Part shown: positions 10,028 to 18,916 of the stretch, piece by piece
How the letters are laid out: the number at the start of each line of letters is the position of its first letter
How positions within the stretch are numbered: the first letter of the stretch is position 1
Source of the DNA: Sutcliffiella halmapala
GTDB taxonomy: Bacteria > Bacillota > Bacilli > Bacillales > Bacillaceae_I
Reading direction: 5' to 3'
DNA length: 64,000 nt
NCBI RefSeq assembly: GCF_002019665.1
Contig: NZ_KV917375.1
Coordinates: 4,477,445-4,541,444 of the forward strand
Notes under the pieces: model-generated
Told to the model about the DNA's origin: nothing
The model's input: the letters and a program-made list of their open reading frames with translations, nothing else
Databases searched by the model: none
Made by a program: the position numbers and the translations under genes

Positions 10028-10660
10028 TTAGACAGCTTTTATTCCTGCTATTAACTTTTCTAATCCGTATCTATGGACAAACTTTCCAAACTGTTCACGC
10101 TTTTTTCCATTAGAAGCATACGTATCAATTAAATAATCGATCATCATATATAACTCAGCTTCCGTAACTTCTTTTGCAAATAAATCTCCCGTTTTTGCAT
10201 CCAACCCTTTTGCCTTACCACCTACATATAAATCATAGCGGTCATTATGCCGCTTTATGACACCAATATCATTCACTAAAGGCTCACCACAGGCAGTAGG
10301 ACATCCCGTATAGGCTGGTCTTAATGTGAAGGGTACTGCTTTGCCAGCGATAAGCCGGTTTATTTCCTTGGCTACTGGCATTCCTTCCTCTAGTTCACCC
10401 TTGCAAAAGTTACAGGTACGTAAGCTTTTCACAAAGTTTCCTACAGGATAGTGCGCCAACCCTACTCGTTCAAAAGCTAACTTCGCTTCTTCTAATTTAC
10501 TCGCTGGTATATCTATATATAGTTGTTGAAAGGTGGTAACTTCCAGTTCATCCTCTTCATTCATGTACTGTGCAAGAACGAGTAACTGCTTGCTGGTTAG
10601 TTTTGAACCGAATCCGATACCACCATTAATCGCAAGCTTTATCGTTTTCTCCCCTACCAT
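10028..10660 (-). CDS. Small nitrite/sulfite reductase-like (siroheme/4Fe-4S) protein
   Basis: A 210-residue protein resembling half of a nitrite/sulfite reductase: a ferredoxin-like half domain at residues ~1-70 (TTFQQLYIDIP) followed by the siroheme-[4Fe-4S] region. Four cysteines are placed as in that family, in TCNFCKGE and GCPTACGEP. The first pair is C-x2-C, not the usual C-x5-C. Full enzymes are over 500 residues, so this is a stand-alone short version. Its catalytic activity is uncertain. It is the last gene of the copA operon, 13 bases after the His-rich protein, which suggests a copper-linked role. I chose the ATG at 10660 because AAGGGG is 7 bases before it and only 1 base before the other ATG. 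Confidence 0.75.
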   Translation of the reverse strand: MVGEKTIKLAINGGIGFGSKLTSKQLLVLAQYMNEEDELEVTTFQQLYIDIPASKLEEAKLAFERVGLAHYPVGNFVKSLRTCNFCKGELEEGMPVAKEINRLIAGKAVPFTLRPAYTGCPTACGEPLVNDIGVIKRHNDRYDLYVGGKAKGLDAKTGDLFAKEVTEAELYMMIDYLIDTYASNGKKREQFGKFVHRYGLEKLIAGIKAV

Positions 10661-10673
10661 CTTCATACCCCTT

Positions 10674-11510
10674 TTATTCGGTTATTTCTATTACATATGG
10701 AAAAGCATATACCTTACCCTCTAGTTTAAATTCAGCCCAAAGCTTATACATCCCAGGCTCGCTAAAATGCGCCTCAAATACTGGTTTCTCATCACTTGCA
10801 GGATGAACATGGATAAATTGGTCTAATTCCTCATTCACAATAACGACATGACCTAGTGCGCCGAGATAGTTTTCTGGTGTCGCACCCTCAATTTCAAATG
10901 ATAGAACAACATTCTTTTTCATCGAAAAACTTGCAACGTCTAAAGTCACTAGGTATTCATCAATCTCTTTCTGCCAATTAGTTTCAGGCTTGAGGTGCAC
11001 ATGCTCACCACCGTGCTCTTCATGCCCACCGATCATTACAGGCTTTGGCTCAACCATGTATTCTAAATTACTAGGCTTGATATCTACAAATGCCTGGTAC
11101 ATTCCATCCTCCAAGTCTGCTTGAACCGTGAATTCCCCTGGTCCTTGCTTTTCTGGGTGGAGATGGTAGAAATTCTCCAAATCTTCACTAATAACGATCA
11201 AATGCAATAATTTCTCATGATTTACCTCTAGTTCATCCATCGGTTTACCTTGTTTATCCTCTAAAGAAACCGTGATTACTCCATCCTTTAACTCTACATT
11301 GGTTGTCACTTCACTAGCTGATTCACCATCATGCTCTCCGTGGTTTCCATGCTCATTATTTTTCTCATCTTCTTCATGAGCATGATTTCCTGTTTCAGAT
11401 TGATGCTCCTCATGATCAGCTGTATTATCCCCTATGAAAAAGGAATAAACTGTGTAAGCTCCAACAACGATTAACAAATATAGGAGAGCAGAAAATATCC
11501 ATTTTTTCAT
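10674..11510 (-). CDS. Membrane-anchored His-rich protein with two YtkA/FixH-like repeats
   Basis: A 278-residue protein. Residues 5-25 are a membrane anchor or signal segment (WIFSALLYLLIVVGAYTVYSF). Residues ~32-62 are extremely rich in His, Glu and Asp and look like a metal-binding tether. Two related Ig-like modules follow. The first carries HLIVISEDLENFYHLHP and the second HVVIVNEELDQFIHVHP, each then ending in an Ala/Pro-Gly-Met-Tyr strand (DGMYQAFVDI, PGMYKLWAEF). Between them is a second His patch (GGHEEHGGEHVH). The location outside the membrane and metal binding are inferred from these features. It starts 14 bases after copA, so it is almost certainly in the copper operon. It resembles proteins annotated as YtkA-like. 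Confidence 0.8.
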   Translation of the reverse strand: MKKWIFSALLYLLIVVGAYTVYSFFIGDNTADHEEHQSETGNHAHEEDEKNNEHGNHGEHDGESASEVTTNVELKDGVITVSLEDKQGKPMDELEVNHEKLLHLIVISEDLENFYHLHPEKQGPGEFTVQADLEDGMYQAFVDIKPSNLEYMVEPKPVMIGGHEEHGGEHVHLKPETNWQKEIDEYLVTLDVASFSMKKNVVLSFEIEGATPENYLGALGHVVIVNEELDQFIHVHPASDEKPVFEAHFSEPGMYKLWAEFKLEGKVYAFPYVIEITE

Positions 11511-11524
11511 ACTAATTCACCTCT

Positions 11525-13939
11525 TTAAAATTTAATTCTTTGTAATCGTAAAGCGTTTAAGACAACGGAAACTGAGCTAAATGCCATCGCTGCCCCTGCT
11601 ACCCATGGTGCTAAGAAACCGAGAGCCGCAATAGGAATCCCCATGGAATTGTAAGCAAATGCCCAGAATAGATTTTGCTTAATATTTTTTATTGTTTTTT
11701 TACTCATTGTAATCGCGTCAGCAATACTGTTAAGATCGCCTCGCATTAAGGTAATGTCGGCTGCTTCCATCGCTACATCTGTACCAGTTCCGATTGCCAT
11801 TCCGATATCTGCTGTTACAAGAGCAGGAGCATCATTAATTCCATCTCCCACCATTGCTACCTTTTTTCCTTCAGCTTGAAGTCTAGCTATTTCATCTGCT
11901 TTTTGTTCGGGAAGAACTTCCGCTATGACTTGGTCGATTCCAGCTAGACTTGCTATAGCTTGTGCTGTACGCTCATTATCACCAGTCATCATTACTACTT
12001 CTAAACCCATATCCTTCAGGCGTTTAATCGCAGCAGCCGAGGTACTCTTGATGGTATCAGCAACCGCTATAATCCCTTTGTATTCTTGATTAATCGCGAT
12101 CATCATCGCAGTTTTCCCATCAGATTCAAGCGCTTGGATTGTTGCTTCTGCCTGCTCTAAGTCGATTTCATACTTCTTCATTAATTTCCGAGTTCCTACC
12201 GCTACTTTTTTCTCATTTACAATAGCTTCAATTCCATAACCAGGAATCGCTTCAAAGGACGAAACTTCACCAAGCTCGACCCCTTTTTCTTTTATTCCCT
12301 CAACGATTGCTTGGGCAAGTGGATGCTCAGATTGTTTTTCTGCAGTTCCTACTAAAAGTAACAGTTCATTCAACTCTGTTTCATCCGTTAAAAGCACATC
12401 TGTCAACACAGGCTTTCCGTTAGTAACAGTACCTGTTTTATCAAGAACCACTGTTGTTAATCGATGTGTTTGTTCTAGATGTTCGCCACCTTTAAAAAGA
12501 ACTCCTAACTCAGCGGAACGTCCAGAACCTGCCATTATCGAAGTTGGAGTAGCAAGCCCTAGGGCACAAGGACAAGCAATCACAAGCACCGCAATAAGTT
12601 TTACTAACGCACCAGCAAAATTTCCTGGATCCACAATGAAAAACCAAACAAGAAATGTGAGAAGGGCAATAACAACAACAATTGGTACAAAAATACCTGA
12701 AATCTTATCTGCCAGCCTTTGGATTGGCGCCTTAGAACCCTGTGCTTGCTCAACTATTTTAATGATTTGTGCAAGAGCAGTCTCCCTACCAACCTTTGTT
12801 GCCTTAATCTTTAAAAAGCCATTCTTATTAATAGTTGAGCCGTATACAGCTTCACCAGTTTGTTTGTCAACTGGAATGCTTTCTCCAGTCAACATTGATT
12901 CATCAACAGCTGATTGTCCTTCCATAACCTCACCGTCTACAGGTATTTTCTCTCCTGGTTTCACGGAAAGGACATCTCCGACGATTACTTCTTCTAAAGG
13001 AACTTCCAGCTCTTTTCCATCACGTAATACTAAAGCAGTTTTTGCCTGTAAGCCCATCAGCTTTTTAATCGCCTCAGAGGAACGTCCCTTGGCTTTCACT
13101 TCAAAAAGTTTTCCTAAAATAATTAACGTGATAATAACAGCACTTGTTTCAAAATAAAGTTCTACCATATGTGAATTTGATCCAATAGACTCGATAGAAA
13201 GATAGATGCTATACACATAAGCTGCTGTTGTTCCTAAAGCAACGAGTACATCCATGTTTGCACTTTTGTTCTTCAGTGCCTTATAAGAACCTTTATAAAA
13301 CTGCCATCCGATAAAAAACTGCACGGGGGTTGCTAGCGCCAATTGTACCCATGGATTCATTAGCATTTCTGGTAAATAGATAAAGGAAGTAAACGAAAAG
13401 TGACTTACCATAGCCCATAATAATGGCAGAGTTAAAATCAGAGAAAAAATAAATTTCCCTTGTTGTTTTTCAAGCTCCTTTTGACGGAAGTTTTCCGCTT
13501 TTTCATTTTTCTCTACCTTGACGGTTGCACCATATCCAGCTTTTTCAATTCGAGCAATAATATCAGAGGGGGTAAGCTTGGATGGGTTGTATTCAACGGA
13601 CCCTGTTTCTAGTGCTAAATTAACCGTTGCCGTCTCGATTCCATCTAACTTATTTAATGCGCGTTCTATTCTATTGGAGCAGGCTGCACATGTCATTCCA
13701 GTGATGAGAAATTCTGCCTTTTCTTTTACCACATAGCCTAGATCCTGAATTTTTTTCTCGATTTCTTTTGGTGAAACAAGCTCTGGATTATAGGAAATAG
13801 ATGCATTTTCTAGTGCAAGGTTCACATTAGCTGCTTCTATCCCAGGTAACTTATTTAAGCCTTTCTCAATCCTCGTAGAGCAAGCTGCACATGTCATCCC
13901 AACAATTTGAAGCTGTGTTTCTTTTGATTGTTTATTCAT
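11525..13939 (-). CDS. copA: Copper-exporting P1B-type ATPase CopA
   Basis: An 804-residue heavy-metal P-type ATPase that pumps Cu(I) out of the cytoplasm. Two N-terminal HMA domains each have a CAAC site ([15 protein letters not shown] and [15 protein letters not shown]). Eight predicted membrane helices follow, with the copper-specific CPC motif in [13 protein letters not shown]. The actuator has TGES, the phosphorylation site is DKTGTVT, and the hinge is GDGINDAP. The length is that of Bacillus CopA. A CsoR-like operator (13954-13972) and ribosome site AGGAGGT lie directly upstream, and a terminator separates it from copZ. It can therefore be transcribed separately from csoR-copZ, with the His-rich and siroheme-type genes behind it. 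Confidence 0.97.
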   Translation of the reverse strand: MNKQSKETQLQIVGMTCAACSTRIEKGLNKLPGIEAANVNLALENASISYNPELVSPKEIEKKIQDLGYVVKEKAEFLITGMTCAACSNRIERALNKLDGIETATVNLALETGSVEYNPSKLTPSDIIARIEKAGYGATVKVEKNEKAENFRQKELEKQQGKFIFSLILTLPLLWAMVSHFSFTSFIYLPEMLMNPWVQLALATPVQFFIGWQFYKGSYKALKNKSANMDVLVALGTTAAYVYSIYLSIESIGSNSHMVELYFETSAVIITLIILGKLFEVKAKGRSSEAIKKLMGLQAKTALVLRDGKELEVPLEEVIVGDVLSVKPGEKIPVDGEVMEGQSAVDESMLTGESIPVDKQTGEAVYGSTINKNGFLKIKATKVGRETALAQIIKIVEQAQGSKAPIQRLADKISGIFVPIVVVIALLTFLVWFFIVDPGNFAGALVKLIAVLVIACPCALGLATPTSIMAGSGRSAELGVLFKGGEHLEQTHRLTTVVLDKTGTVTNGKPVLTDVLLTDETELNELLLLVGTAEKQSEHPLAQAIVEGIKEKGVELGEVSSFEAIPGYGIEAIVNEKKVAVGTRKLMKKYEIDLEQAEATIQALESDGKTAMMIAINQEYKGIIAVADTIKSTSAAAIKRLKDMGLEVVMMTGDNERTAQAIASLAGIDQVIAEVLPEQKADEIARLQAEGKKVAMVGDGINDAPALVTADIGMAIGTGTDVAMEAADITLMRGDLNSIADAITMSKKTIKNIKQNLFWAFAYNSMGIPIAALGFLAPWVAGAAMAFSSVSVVLNALRLQRIKF

Positions 13940-13953
13940 CTTTAGACCTCCTA

Positions 13954-13972
13954 TATACCCAATAGGGGTATA
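13954..13972 (-). promoter_or_regulatory. CsoR-type operator upstream of copA
   Basis: The palindrome TATACCCAATAGGGGTATA lies directly before the copA ribosome site. It matches the CsoR operator pattern ATACCCC-N-GGGTAT known from Bacillus copZA promoters. It suggests a separate copper-induced promoter for copA. Confidence 0.75.
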
Positions 13973-13987
13973 TTAAACTTGTAAGAA

Positions 13988-14011
13988 AACGTGCTTTTTA
14001 GAAAGCACGTT
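13988..14011 (-). terminator. Terminator overlapping the copZ stop codon
   Basis: A perfect 10-base stem (AACGTGCTTT / AAAGCACGTT) with a 4-base loop, followed on the minus strand by TTTTCTT. Its first bases fall within the copZ TAA stop. It should end or attenuate csoR-copZ transcripts before copA. Confidence 0.8.
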
Positions 14012-14216
14012 ATTCTACTTCATATCCTTCTTCATCAATTGTTTCTTTAATTTGCTCTAATGATACATTTTCGCTCTTATATTCTACTGCCACTGTACCT
14101 GTAGCTAAATCTACTTTAACAGTACTAACTCCGGCTAATTCTCCAACGCTACCTTCTACCGCTTTGACACAATGTCCACAAGACATACCATTTACTTTTA
14201 ATGTTACCTGTTCCAT
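14010..14216 (-). CDS. copZ: Copper chaperone CopZ
   Basis: A 68-residue single HMA domain with the Cu(I) site GMSCGHC (C-x2-C) near the N-terminus and a betaalphabeta-betaalphabeta pattern ending in DEEGYEVE. CopZ carries Cu(I) in the cytoplasm and passes it to CopA and CsoR. The gene follows csoR by 20 bases, probably in one transcript, and a hairpin overlaps its stop codon. Its length and motif fit Bacillus CopZ exactly. Confidence 0.95.
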   Translation of the reverse strand: MEQVTLKVNGMSCGHCVKAVEGSVGELAGVSTVKVDLATGTVAVEYKSENVSLEQIKETIDEEGYEVE

Positions 14217-14236
14217 CGTCTATCACTCCTCTATGA

Positions 14237-14596
14237 TTATTTCATTAATCGCTTGACAGTTACTAAAAGTTCGTCAATAACTTCTGTGTCTCCCTCTTGA
14301 ATTCTCTCTACAATACATGATTTCATGTGTCCTTCAAGAAGTAGCTTTCCTACACTATTCAACGCGGACTGAATCGCAGAAATTTGGGTGAGGACATCAT
14401 CACAATACGTATCTTGTTCAATTAAACGTTTTACTCCTCTAACTTGCCCTTCTACACGGTTCAGTCGCGAAATAAGATTTTTCTTCACTACCTCCGAATG
14501 ATGGCTTTTACGCTCCTCATTACCTGAGTGGCAGCATTCTTTATCTGTAAGCTCTGTATTTTGATTAATAATTGGTGGTTCCGGAAGGTTTTCCAT
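14237..14596 (-). CDS. csoR: Copper-sensing transcriptional repressor CsoR
   Basis: A 119-residue all-helical repressor of the CsoR/RcnR family. It binds DNA as a tetramer and lets go when Cu(I) binds. The Cu ligands of the family are visible: Cys in DTYCDDVL, then His and Cys in EGHMKSC. The N-terminal 35 residues are an extension with its own Cys/His cluster (KECCHSGNEERKSHH), as in B. subtilis CsoR but more Cys-rich. ISRLNRVEGQVRGVKRLIE is the typical first helix. A CsoR-type palindrome lies 33 bases before the start, consistent with autoregulation. Confidence 0.95.
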   Translation of the reverse strand: MENLPEPPIINQNTELTDKECCHSGNEERKSHHSEVVKKNLISRLNRVEGQVRGVKRLIEQDTYCDDVLTQISAIQSALNSVGKLLLEGHMKSCIVERIQEGDTEVIDELLVTVKRLMK

Positions 14597-14628
14597 AGGT
14601 GTATTGACCTCCTCTCGTTATTAATGTA

Positions 14629-14649
14629 ACATACCCCTATACGGTATGT
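14629..14649. promoter_or_regulatory. CsoR-type operator between csoR and the TVP38-type gene
   Basis: ACATACC-N7-GGTATGT with an internal CCCC run: 7-base perfect arms, close to the CsoR consensus. It lies in the 93-base divergent region, 33 bases before csoR and 41 before the TVP38-type start, so it may control both directions. Confidence 0.75.
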
Positions 14650-14689
14650 AAACTCTAAATTAAAAATAAATTTTGTGAGGGTTAAATTA

Positions 14690-15235
14690 ATGTGGGAATC
14701 TTTTTTTCTTGATTGGCTTCAAGCTGCGGGACCATTTGCTATTTTACTTAGTATTATCTTCAATACCTTCATAAGCATTCTAGCGTTTATTCCCAGCTTT
14801 TTTATTACTGCAGCTAATATTATCTTTTTTGGATTTTGGATGGGAACATTGATTTCTTTTTTAGGAGAATCAATAGGTGCTATCGTCAGTTTTTTTCTTT
14901 ATAGAAAAGGAATTAAAGCTTTTTCACCAAACGTACTAAAACGTTATAAATGGTTGCTACGTTTACAGCAAACAGAAGGTGGACGAGCTTTCTGTCTTAT
15001 ACTCGCCTTACGTCTTTTTCCATTTGCTCCCTCTGGTCTCGTTACCTTAGCTGGTGCAACAAGCAAGATCAAATGGCTACACTTCGCCATTGCCAGCACC
15101 TTAGGAAAAATCCCAGCCCTTCTACTCGAAGCCTACTCCGTCTACCAAGTGCTCGAATGGAACCTCACAGGAAAAATCATCCTCACCATGTTCTCTATAC
15201 TGGTAGTGGGTATATTAATTATAAGAAAAAGGTAA
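14690..15235 (+). CDS. TVP38/TMEM64 (DedA-like, VTT) family membrane protein
   Basis: A 181-residue integral membrane protein with about four to five hydrophobic segments. The family signature is clear: a GxxxG-rich second segment (FWMGTLISFLGESIGAIVSF) and the re-entrant motif LALRLFPFAPSGLVTLAGA. VTT-domain proteins include phospholipid scramblases and transporters; the substrate here is unknown. The ATG at 14690 has GAGG 9 bases upstream and fits better than the GTG at 14675. The gene diverges from csoR, and the shared CsoR-type operator raises the possibility of copper control, which is an inference. Confidence 0.85.
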   Translation: MWESFFLDWLQAAGPFAILLSIIFNTFISILAFIPSFFITAANIIFFGFWMGTLISFLGESIGAIVSFFLYRKGIKAFSPNVLKRYKWLLRLQQTEGGRAFCLILALRLFPFAPSGLVTLAGATSKIKWLHFAIASTLGKIPALLLEAYSVYQVLEWNLTGKIILTMFSILVVGILIIRKR

Positions 15236-15262
15236 ATGGTGCCAGACACCGTTTACCTTTTT
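15226..15262. terminator. Bidirectional terminator between the TVP38-type gene and helD
   Basis: Arms AAAAAGGTAAATGGTG and the complementary CACCGTTTACCTTTTT (one mismatch) give A/T flanks on both sides, so the hairpin can serve both converging genes. It contains the TVP38-type stop codon. Confidence 0.85.
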
Positions 15263-15267
15263 CTTCC

Positions 15268-17634
15268 TCATCCTATTTTTTCTTGTTGTACGTGCTCGAG
15301 TAGGAATACGGATCTTTTTTTCCCATAGAAACTTAGATGGTGTAATGGTCTTGTCATCGCAACGTAGAGGAGTTTCACATCGATTTCGGTTACCGTGTAC
15401 ACCTCATCAAGCGCACATAACAATACCACGTCGAATTCTAGTCCTTTTGCTAATTGAGCATGAACAATAACGACATCCTCTTGATTAATTTCCTCGTTTT
15501 CCTGTAGCAACTGAACCTTTAAACTCGTATGTTTCCTAAACAGCGCTTCAATTTTTTGGCACTCTTTTTCTGTTTTTCCGATGATGGCAATCGTTTTCCG
15601 CCCATTAGCATATAAATCGACAATATGCTCTTCCATTACCTTTACCGCATCGGCATCATTATTTCCCCATTCAACAAATAACGGCTTCCCCCCGTGCCTT
15701 ACTACTGGTTCTACCTGTGGAAGCTCAAATGGAAGTAATGTTAAAATATCGTTCGCTGCTTGCATAATCTCAACAGTTGTACGATAGCTTTTCTGCAATG
15801 TAGTATAGGCAGCCCGCGGGAATATCTCCTCTTTGACTTTATTCCAATCCTGTATTCCCCGGTAAGAGTGAATACCTTGAGCTAAATCTCCTACTATCGT
15901 AAACATGTCCGTCTCTAAAGCACTTTTTAAAGCCGCTAACTGAAAATAACTATAATCCTGCGCCTCATCTATTACCACATTTCGTGCTCGTAAATCCTTA
16001 TCAATTCCGTACAAATGATGTTGCAAATAAAGTAACGCCGCAAGATCTTCCAGTTCATAGTTTTTTTGTTTATGTAATTTCACTTGATCGTTCACGAAAT
16101 ACCTAATCTGATAATCATCCAAAAATTCTCTCGCATATTTTGTAAACAGTTCTCGATCCGTAACCAACTGCTCATAATAATAGAAAAGTGTTTTTTTAGG
16201 AAGCTTTCGAATAAAGGCATTTACTGCTGTTCGTGATTCTTTCATAATCTCTTTTGTTATCTCTTCTTTTTTATCCATCGCTTTGGTAACATAGCTTTTT
16301 CTTTTTGCAGGATCCAAATTCGAATTAAAAAGTGCCTTATCTAGCTTATGATCATAAAATCTCGCTACCTTTTCTATCAAAACTTTTTTCTCGGTTCGTA
16401 CGTAGTTTTGCAACACTTCTTTTACCTTTTCAATTCGTCGATAATACGGGAGGTAGGTATATTCTCTTGTAATTAATTGTTTCATTCTCTCCGCGGTATA
16501 AAGTTTAATTTTAGCCGTTAAATAAAAATCTTCTGTTGGAATTAAGGTCTCGAGAATATCCACTAAATACCGATCCATTATTTCTCTATACTCAAGTGAC
16601 CCTTTAAAACTAGCAAGCCATTGGACTATTTCTGGATCTTCATACTCGTGGTTAATAAAGCCCATTAACTTTTCTGATGGTTGACGTAGCTTTATTTTCT
16701 TACCAATACAACTTTTCACATAATCAATGAAAGTGGTCTGTAAAATACGGTCTACACCGAGTTCAGGGAGAACTTCAGATATATAATCAATGAATAAATT
16801 ATTGGGAGCTAAGATCATCAGCTGTTCTGGGCGAAACTGCTCTTGATACGTATAGATAAAATAAGAAATACGGTGCAACGCAATGGTAGTTTTTCCACTT
16901 CCTGCCGCCCCTTGTACGATTATTGGCTTATTTAAATCTGCCCGGATAATTCTATTTTGCTCTTCTTGAATCGTTGAAACAATATCTGTTAACCGGTTAC
17001 TAGAGCTGCCAGACAACGACTCCTGTAGCAATTCGTCCGTTGTCGTTAAATCAACATCTCGAATCTCCTGCAGTTCTCCCTCTTCCATGATGTATTGCCG
17101 TTTTAACGAAAGGTAACCATCATAGACCTCACCCTCTGCTTCATAGGTGACATCTCCTAATCGTCCATCATAGTATAGGTTCGCGATTGGAGAACGCCAA
17201 TCCACAATAATCGGGTCCTGCGTCTCTCGATCAAATAGAGAAGCTTTCCCAAAATATAAGATCTCCTCCTGGTCCTTTCCTTTTCGCTTATAATCTACTC
17301 TTGCAAAATAGGGCTTATGTTGAATTTTCTTTAAGTTCCGAATCTCCTCCGCTGTTCTTTGTAAGAGATTCGCATTCGTTAACATGTTCATATAGCTTAA
17401 ACTACTATCCTTAAAATCCATTCCATCTAACGCTTCTTTAAAGCTGGTTCGAAAGGACTCCTCATCCATTTCTGACGCCTTTATAACAATATCCATATAC
17501 TTCTTCGTAAATAAAAGCCGTTCCATTTCCTGTTCAAAATCAGGATGCTTCTTCTTGTTTTCTCCCAACCTCTTCACACTCCTTACTTGTTTTGGAGACG
17601 CAAAAAACCATGAACTAGAGAAGTCTCCATTCAT
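15268..17634 (-). CDS. helD: HelD-like superfamily 1 helicase / RNA polymerase recycling factor
   Basis: A 788-residue UvrD/Rep-type ATPase. In B. subtilis HelD pries open stalled RNA polymerase and frees it from DNA. The N-terminal coiled-coil region (HPDFEQEMERLLFTKKYMD) is the usual HelD arm. Walker A is GAAGSGKTTIALHRISYF, the DEAQD box is VIDEAQDYSYFQ, and the later motifs VGDLAQGIHSYRG and LLYVAMTRPLHHL are present. The start is uncertain: the ATG at 17634 has only a weak AAGG, while a TTG at 17568 has AAGGAG 10 bases upstream and begins nearer the conserved part. HelD (yvgS) also lies near the copper genes in B. subtilis, from memory. Confidence 0.92.
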   Translation of the reverse strand: MNGDFSSSWFFASPKQVRSVKRLGENKKKHPDFEQEMERLLFTKKYMDIVIKASEMDEESFRTSFKEALDGMDFKDSSLSYMNMLTNANLLQRTAEEIRNLKKIQHKPYFARVDYKRKGKDQEEILYFGKASLFDRETQDPIIVDWRSPIANLYYDGRLGDVTYEAEGEVYDGYLSLKRQYIMEEGELQEIRDVDLTTTDELLQESLSGSSSNRLTDIVSTIQEEQNRIIRADLNKPIIVQGAAGSGKTTIALHRISYFIYTYQEQFRPEQLMILAPNNLFIDYISEVLPELGVDRILQTTFIDYVKSCIGKKIKLRQPSEKLMGFINHEYEDPEIVQWLASFKGSLEYREIMDRYLVDILETLIPTEDFYLTAKIKLYTAERMKQLITREYTYLPYYRRIEKVKEVLQNYVRTEKKVLIEKVARFYDHKLDKALFNSNLDPAKRKSYVTKAMDKKEEITKEIMKESRTAVNAFIRKLPKKTLFYYYEQLVTDRELFTKYAREFLDDYQIRYFVNDQVKLHKQKNYELEDLAALLYLQHHLYGIDKDLRARNVVIDEAQDYSYFQLAALKSALETDMFTIVGDLAQGIHSYRGIQDWNKVKEEIFPRAAYTTLQKSYRTTVEIMQAANDILTLLPFELPQVEPVVRHGGKPLFVEWGNNDADAVKVMEEHIVDLYANGRKTIAIIGKTEKECQKIEALFRKHTSLKVQLLQENEEINQEDVVIVHAQLAKGLEFDVVLLCALDEVYTVTEIDVKLLYVAMTRPLHHLSFYGKKRSVFLLEHVQQEKIG

Positions 17635-17804
17635 GGTACAATCCTTGGGTTACATTTTTCAAAGTACGCAACGCTCTTATGTTCTTTTAGCCGGAAAAAT
17701 AATTATAAACGCTTACATGATAATTTGCAATTTTCTTTCATATTTTTATTTTAGGCTAGATTCCATCCCTATGGAAAATTAACCCTTGTCTATCATTCAT
17801 TTAA

Positions 17805-17837
17805 TATGTAAACTTAAAATGAATTTAAGTTTACATA
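17805..17837 (+). promoter_or_regulatory. BirA-type biotin operator upstream of bioB
   Basis: A perfect inverted repeat: TATGTAAACTTAAA, 5 bases, then its exact complement. Its core is TGTAAAC-N15-GTTTACA, the form of the biotin operator bound by the bifunctional ligase/repressor BirA in bacilli. It ends 14 bases before the bioB start. Confidence 0.85.
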
Positions 17838-17851
17838 AGGAGTGGAGACAG

Positions 17852-18874
17852 ATGACTTGGAAACAGCTTGCTGAAAAAGTAATAAAAGGCTATTCCCTTA
17901 CCACAGAAGAAGCATTACGAATTCTCAATGAAAATGATGAGAATGTATTAGAGCTTGTTCAAGCAGCCTATCAAATTAGAAAGTACTATTATAGCAATAA
18001 AGTAAAACTTAACTTAATCATTAATGCAAAAAGTGGTCTATGTCCGGAAGACTGTGGCTATTGCTCCCAATCTATGAAAGCCAACACTGAAATCGAAAGC
18101 TACCCTCTCGTTAGCAAACAAATCATTGTAGAAGGGGCAAAGGAAGCGAAGAAAAACAAAATCGGTACATACTGTATTGTAATGAGCGGTAGAAAACCAA
18201 CGAATCGTGATGTAAATACTGTTGTAGCTGCTGTTCAAGATATCAAAACAAATATTGATAACATCAAGATTTGTGCCTGTTTAGGACTTGTAAATGATGA
18301 GCAAGCACGACTACTGAAGGAAGCAGGTGTCGATCGCTTTAATCACAATATCAACACTAGCAAAGGACATCATAGTGAAATAACTACGACACATGAATAC
18401 GACGATCGTATTAAAACGCTAGAAACCTTGAAAAATGCGGGAATCTCCCCTTGCTCCGGCGTCATTTGTGGAATGGGCGAAACTCACGCAGATATTGTAG
18501 AGATGGCCTTTTCCCTTAAGGATTTACAGGTAGATTCTATTCCAGTTAATTTTCTGCATCCTATTGAAGGTACCAAGCTTGAAGGCCTTGATGAGCTAAC
18601 CCCTTTAAAATGTTTGAAAATCCTTGCTATGTTCCGTTTTGTTAATCCTACAAAAGAAATTCGAATCTCTGGCGGACGGGAATATAACTTGCGTACTCTT
18701 CAAAGTTTAGGGCTATATATGGCCAATTCCATTTTCGTTGGGGACTACTTAACAACAAGCGGTCAAGCTTCAGACCAAGACTATCAAATGATCAAGGACT
18801 TAGGGTTTGAAATAGAAGAAAACGCATTTGAAACAGAAAGTCAGCATTTTGCTACTACTGGAGAAAAAGCATAA
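17852..18874 (+). CDS. bioB: Biotin synthase
   Basis: A 340-residue radical SAM enzyme that inserts sulfur into dethiobiotin to make biotin. The radical SAM cluster motif is CPEDCGYC, followed by SQS. FNHNINTS and CSGVICGMGET are typical BioB segments, and the [2Fe-2S] ligands fit those in CIVMSG, KICACLG and the later Cys/Arg (RISGGREYN). The ATG at 17852 has AAGGAG 10 bases upstream; the upstream frame overlaps the operator and is not coding. No other bio gene is present here, so bioB is a stand-alone unit, probably repressed by BirA-biotinyl-AMP. Confidence 0.96.
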   Translation: MTWKQLAEKVIKGYSLTTEEALRILNENDENVLELVQAAYQIRKYYYSNKVKLNLIINAKSGLCPEDCGYCSQSMKANTEIESYPLVSKQIIVEGAKEAKKNKIGTYCIVMSGRKPTNRDVNTVVAAVQDIKTNIDNIKICACLGLVNDEQARLLKEAGVDRFNHNINTSKGHHSEITTTHEYDDRIKTLETLKNAGISPCSGVICGMGETHADIVEMAFSLKDLQVDSIPVNFLHPIEGTKLEGLDELTPLKCLKILAMFRFVNPTKEIRISGGREYNLRTLQSLGLYMANSIFVGDYLTTSGQASDQDYQMIKDLGFEIEENAFETESQHFATTGEKA

Positions 18875-18878
18875 TTAA

Positions 18879-18916
18879 CAGAAGCCTTGCAGTAGTCACC
18901 GCAAGGCTTCTGTTCT
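18879..18916 (+). terminator. Terminator after bioB
   Basis: A perfect 12-base stem (CAGAAGCCTTGC / GCAAGGCTTCTG) with a 10-base loop and a TTCTAATTT tail, just behind the bioB stop. Confidence 0.88.

Noticed and set aside
12636-13157. 173-codon plus-strand open frame
   Set aside because: It is antisense to copA, whose domains fully explain the sequence.
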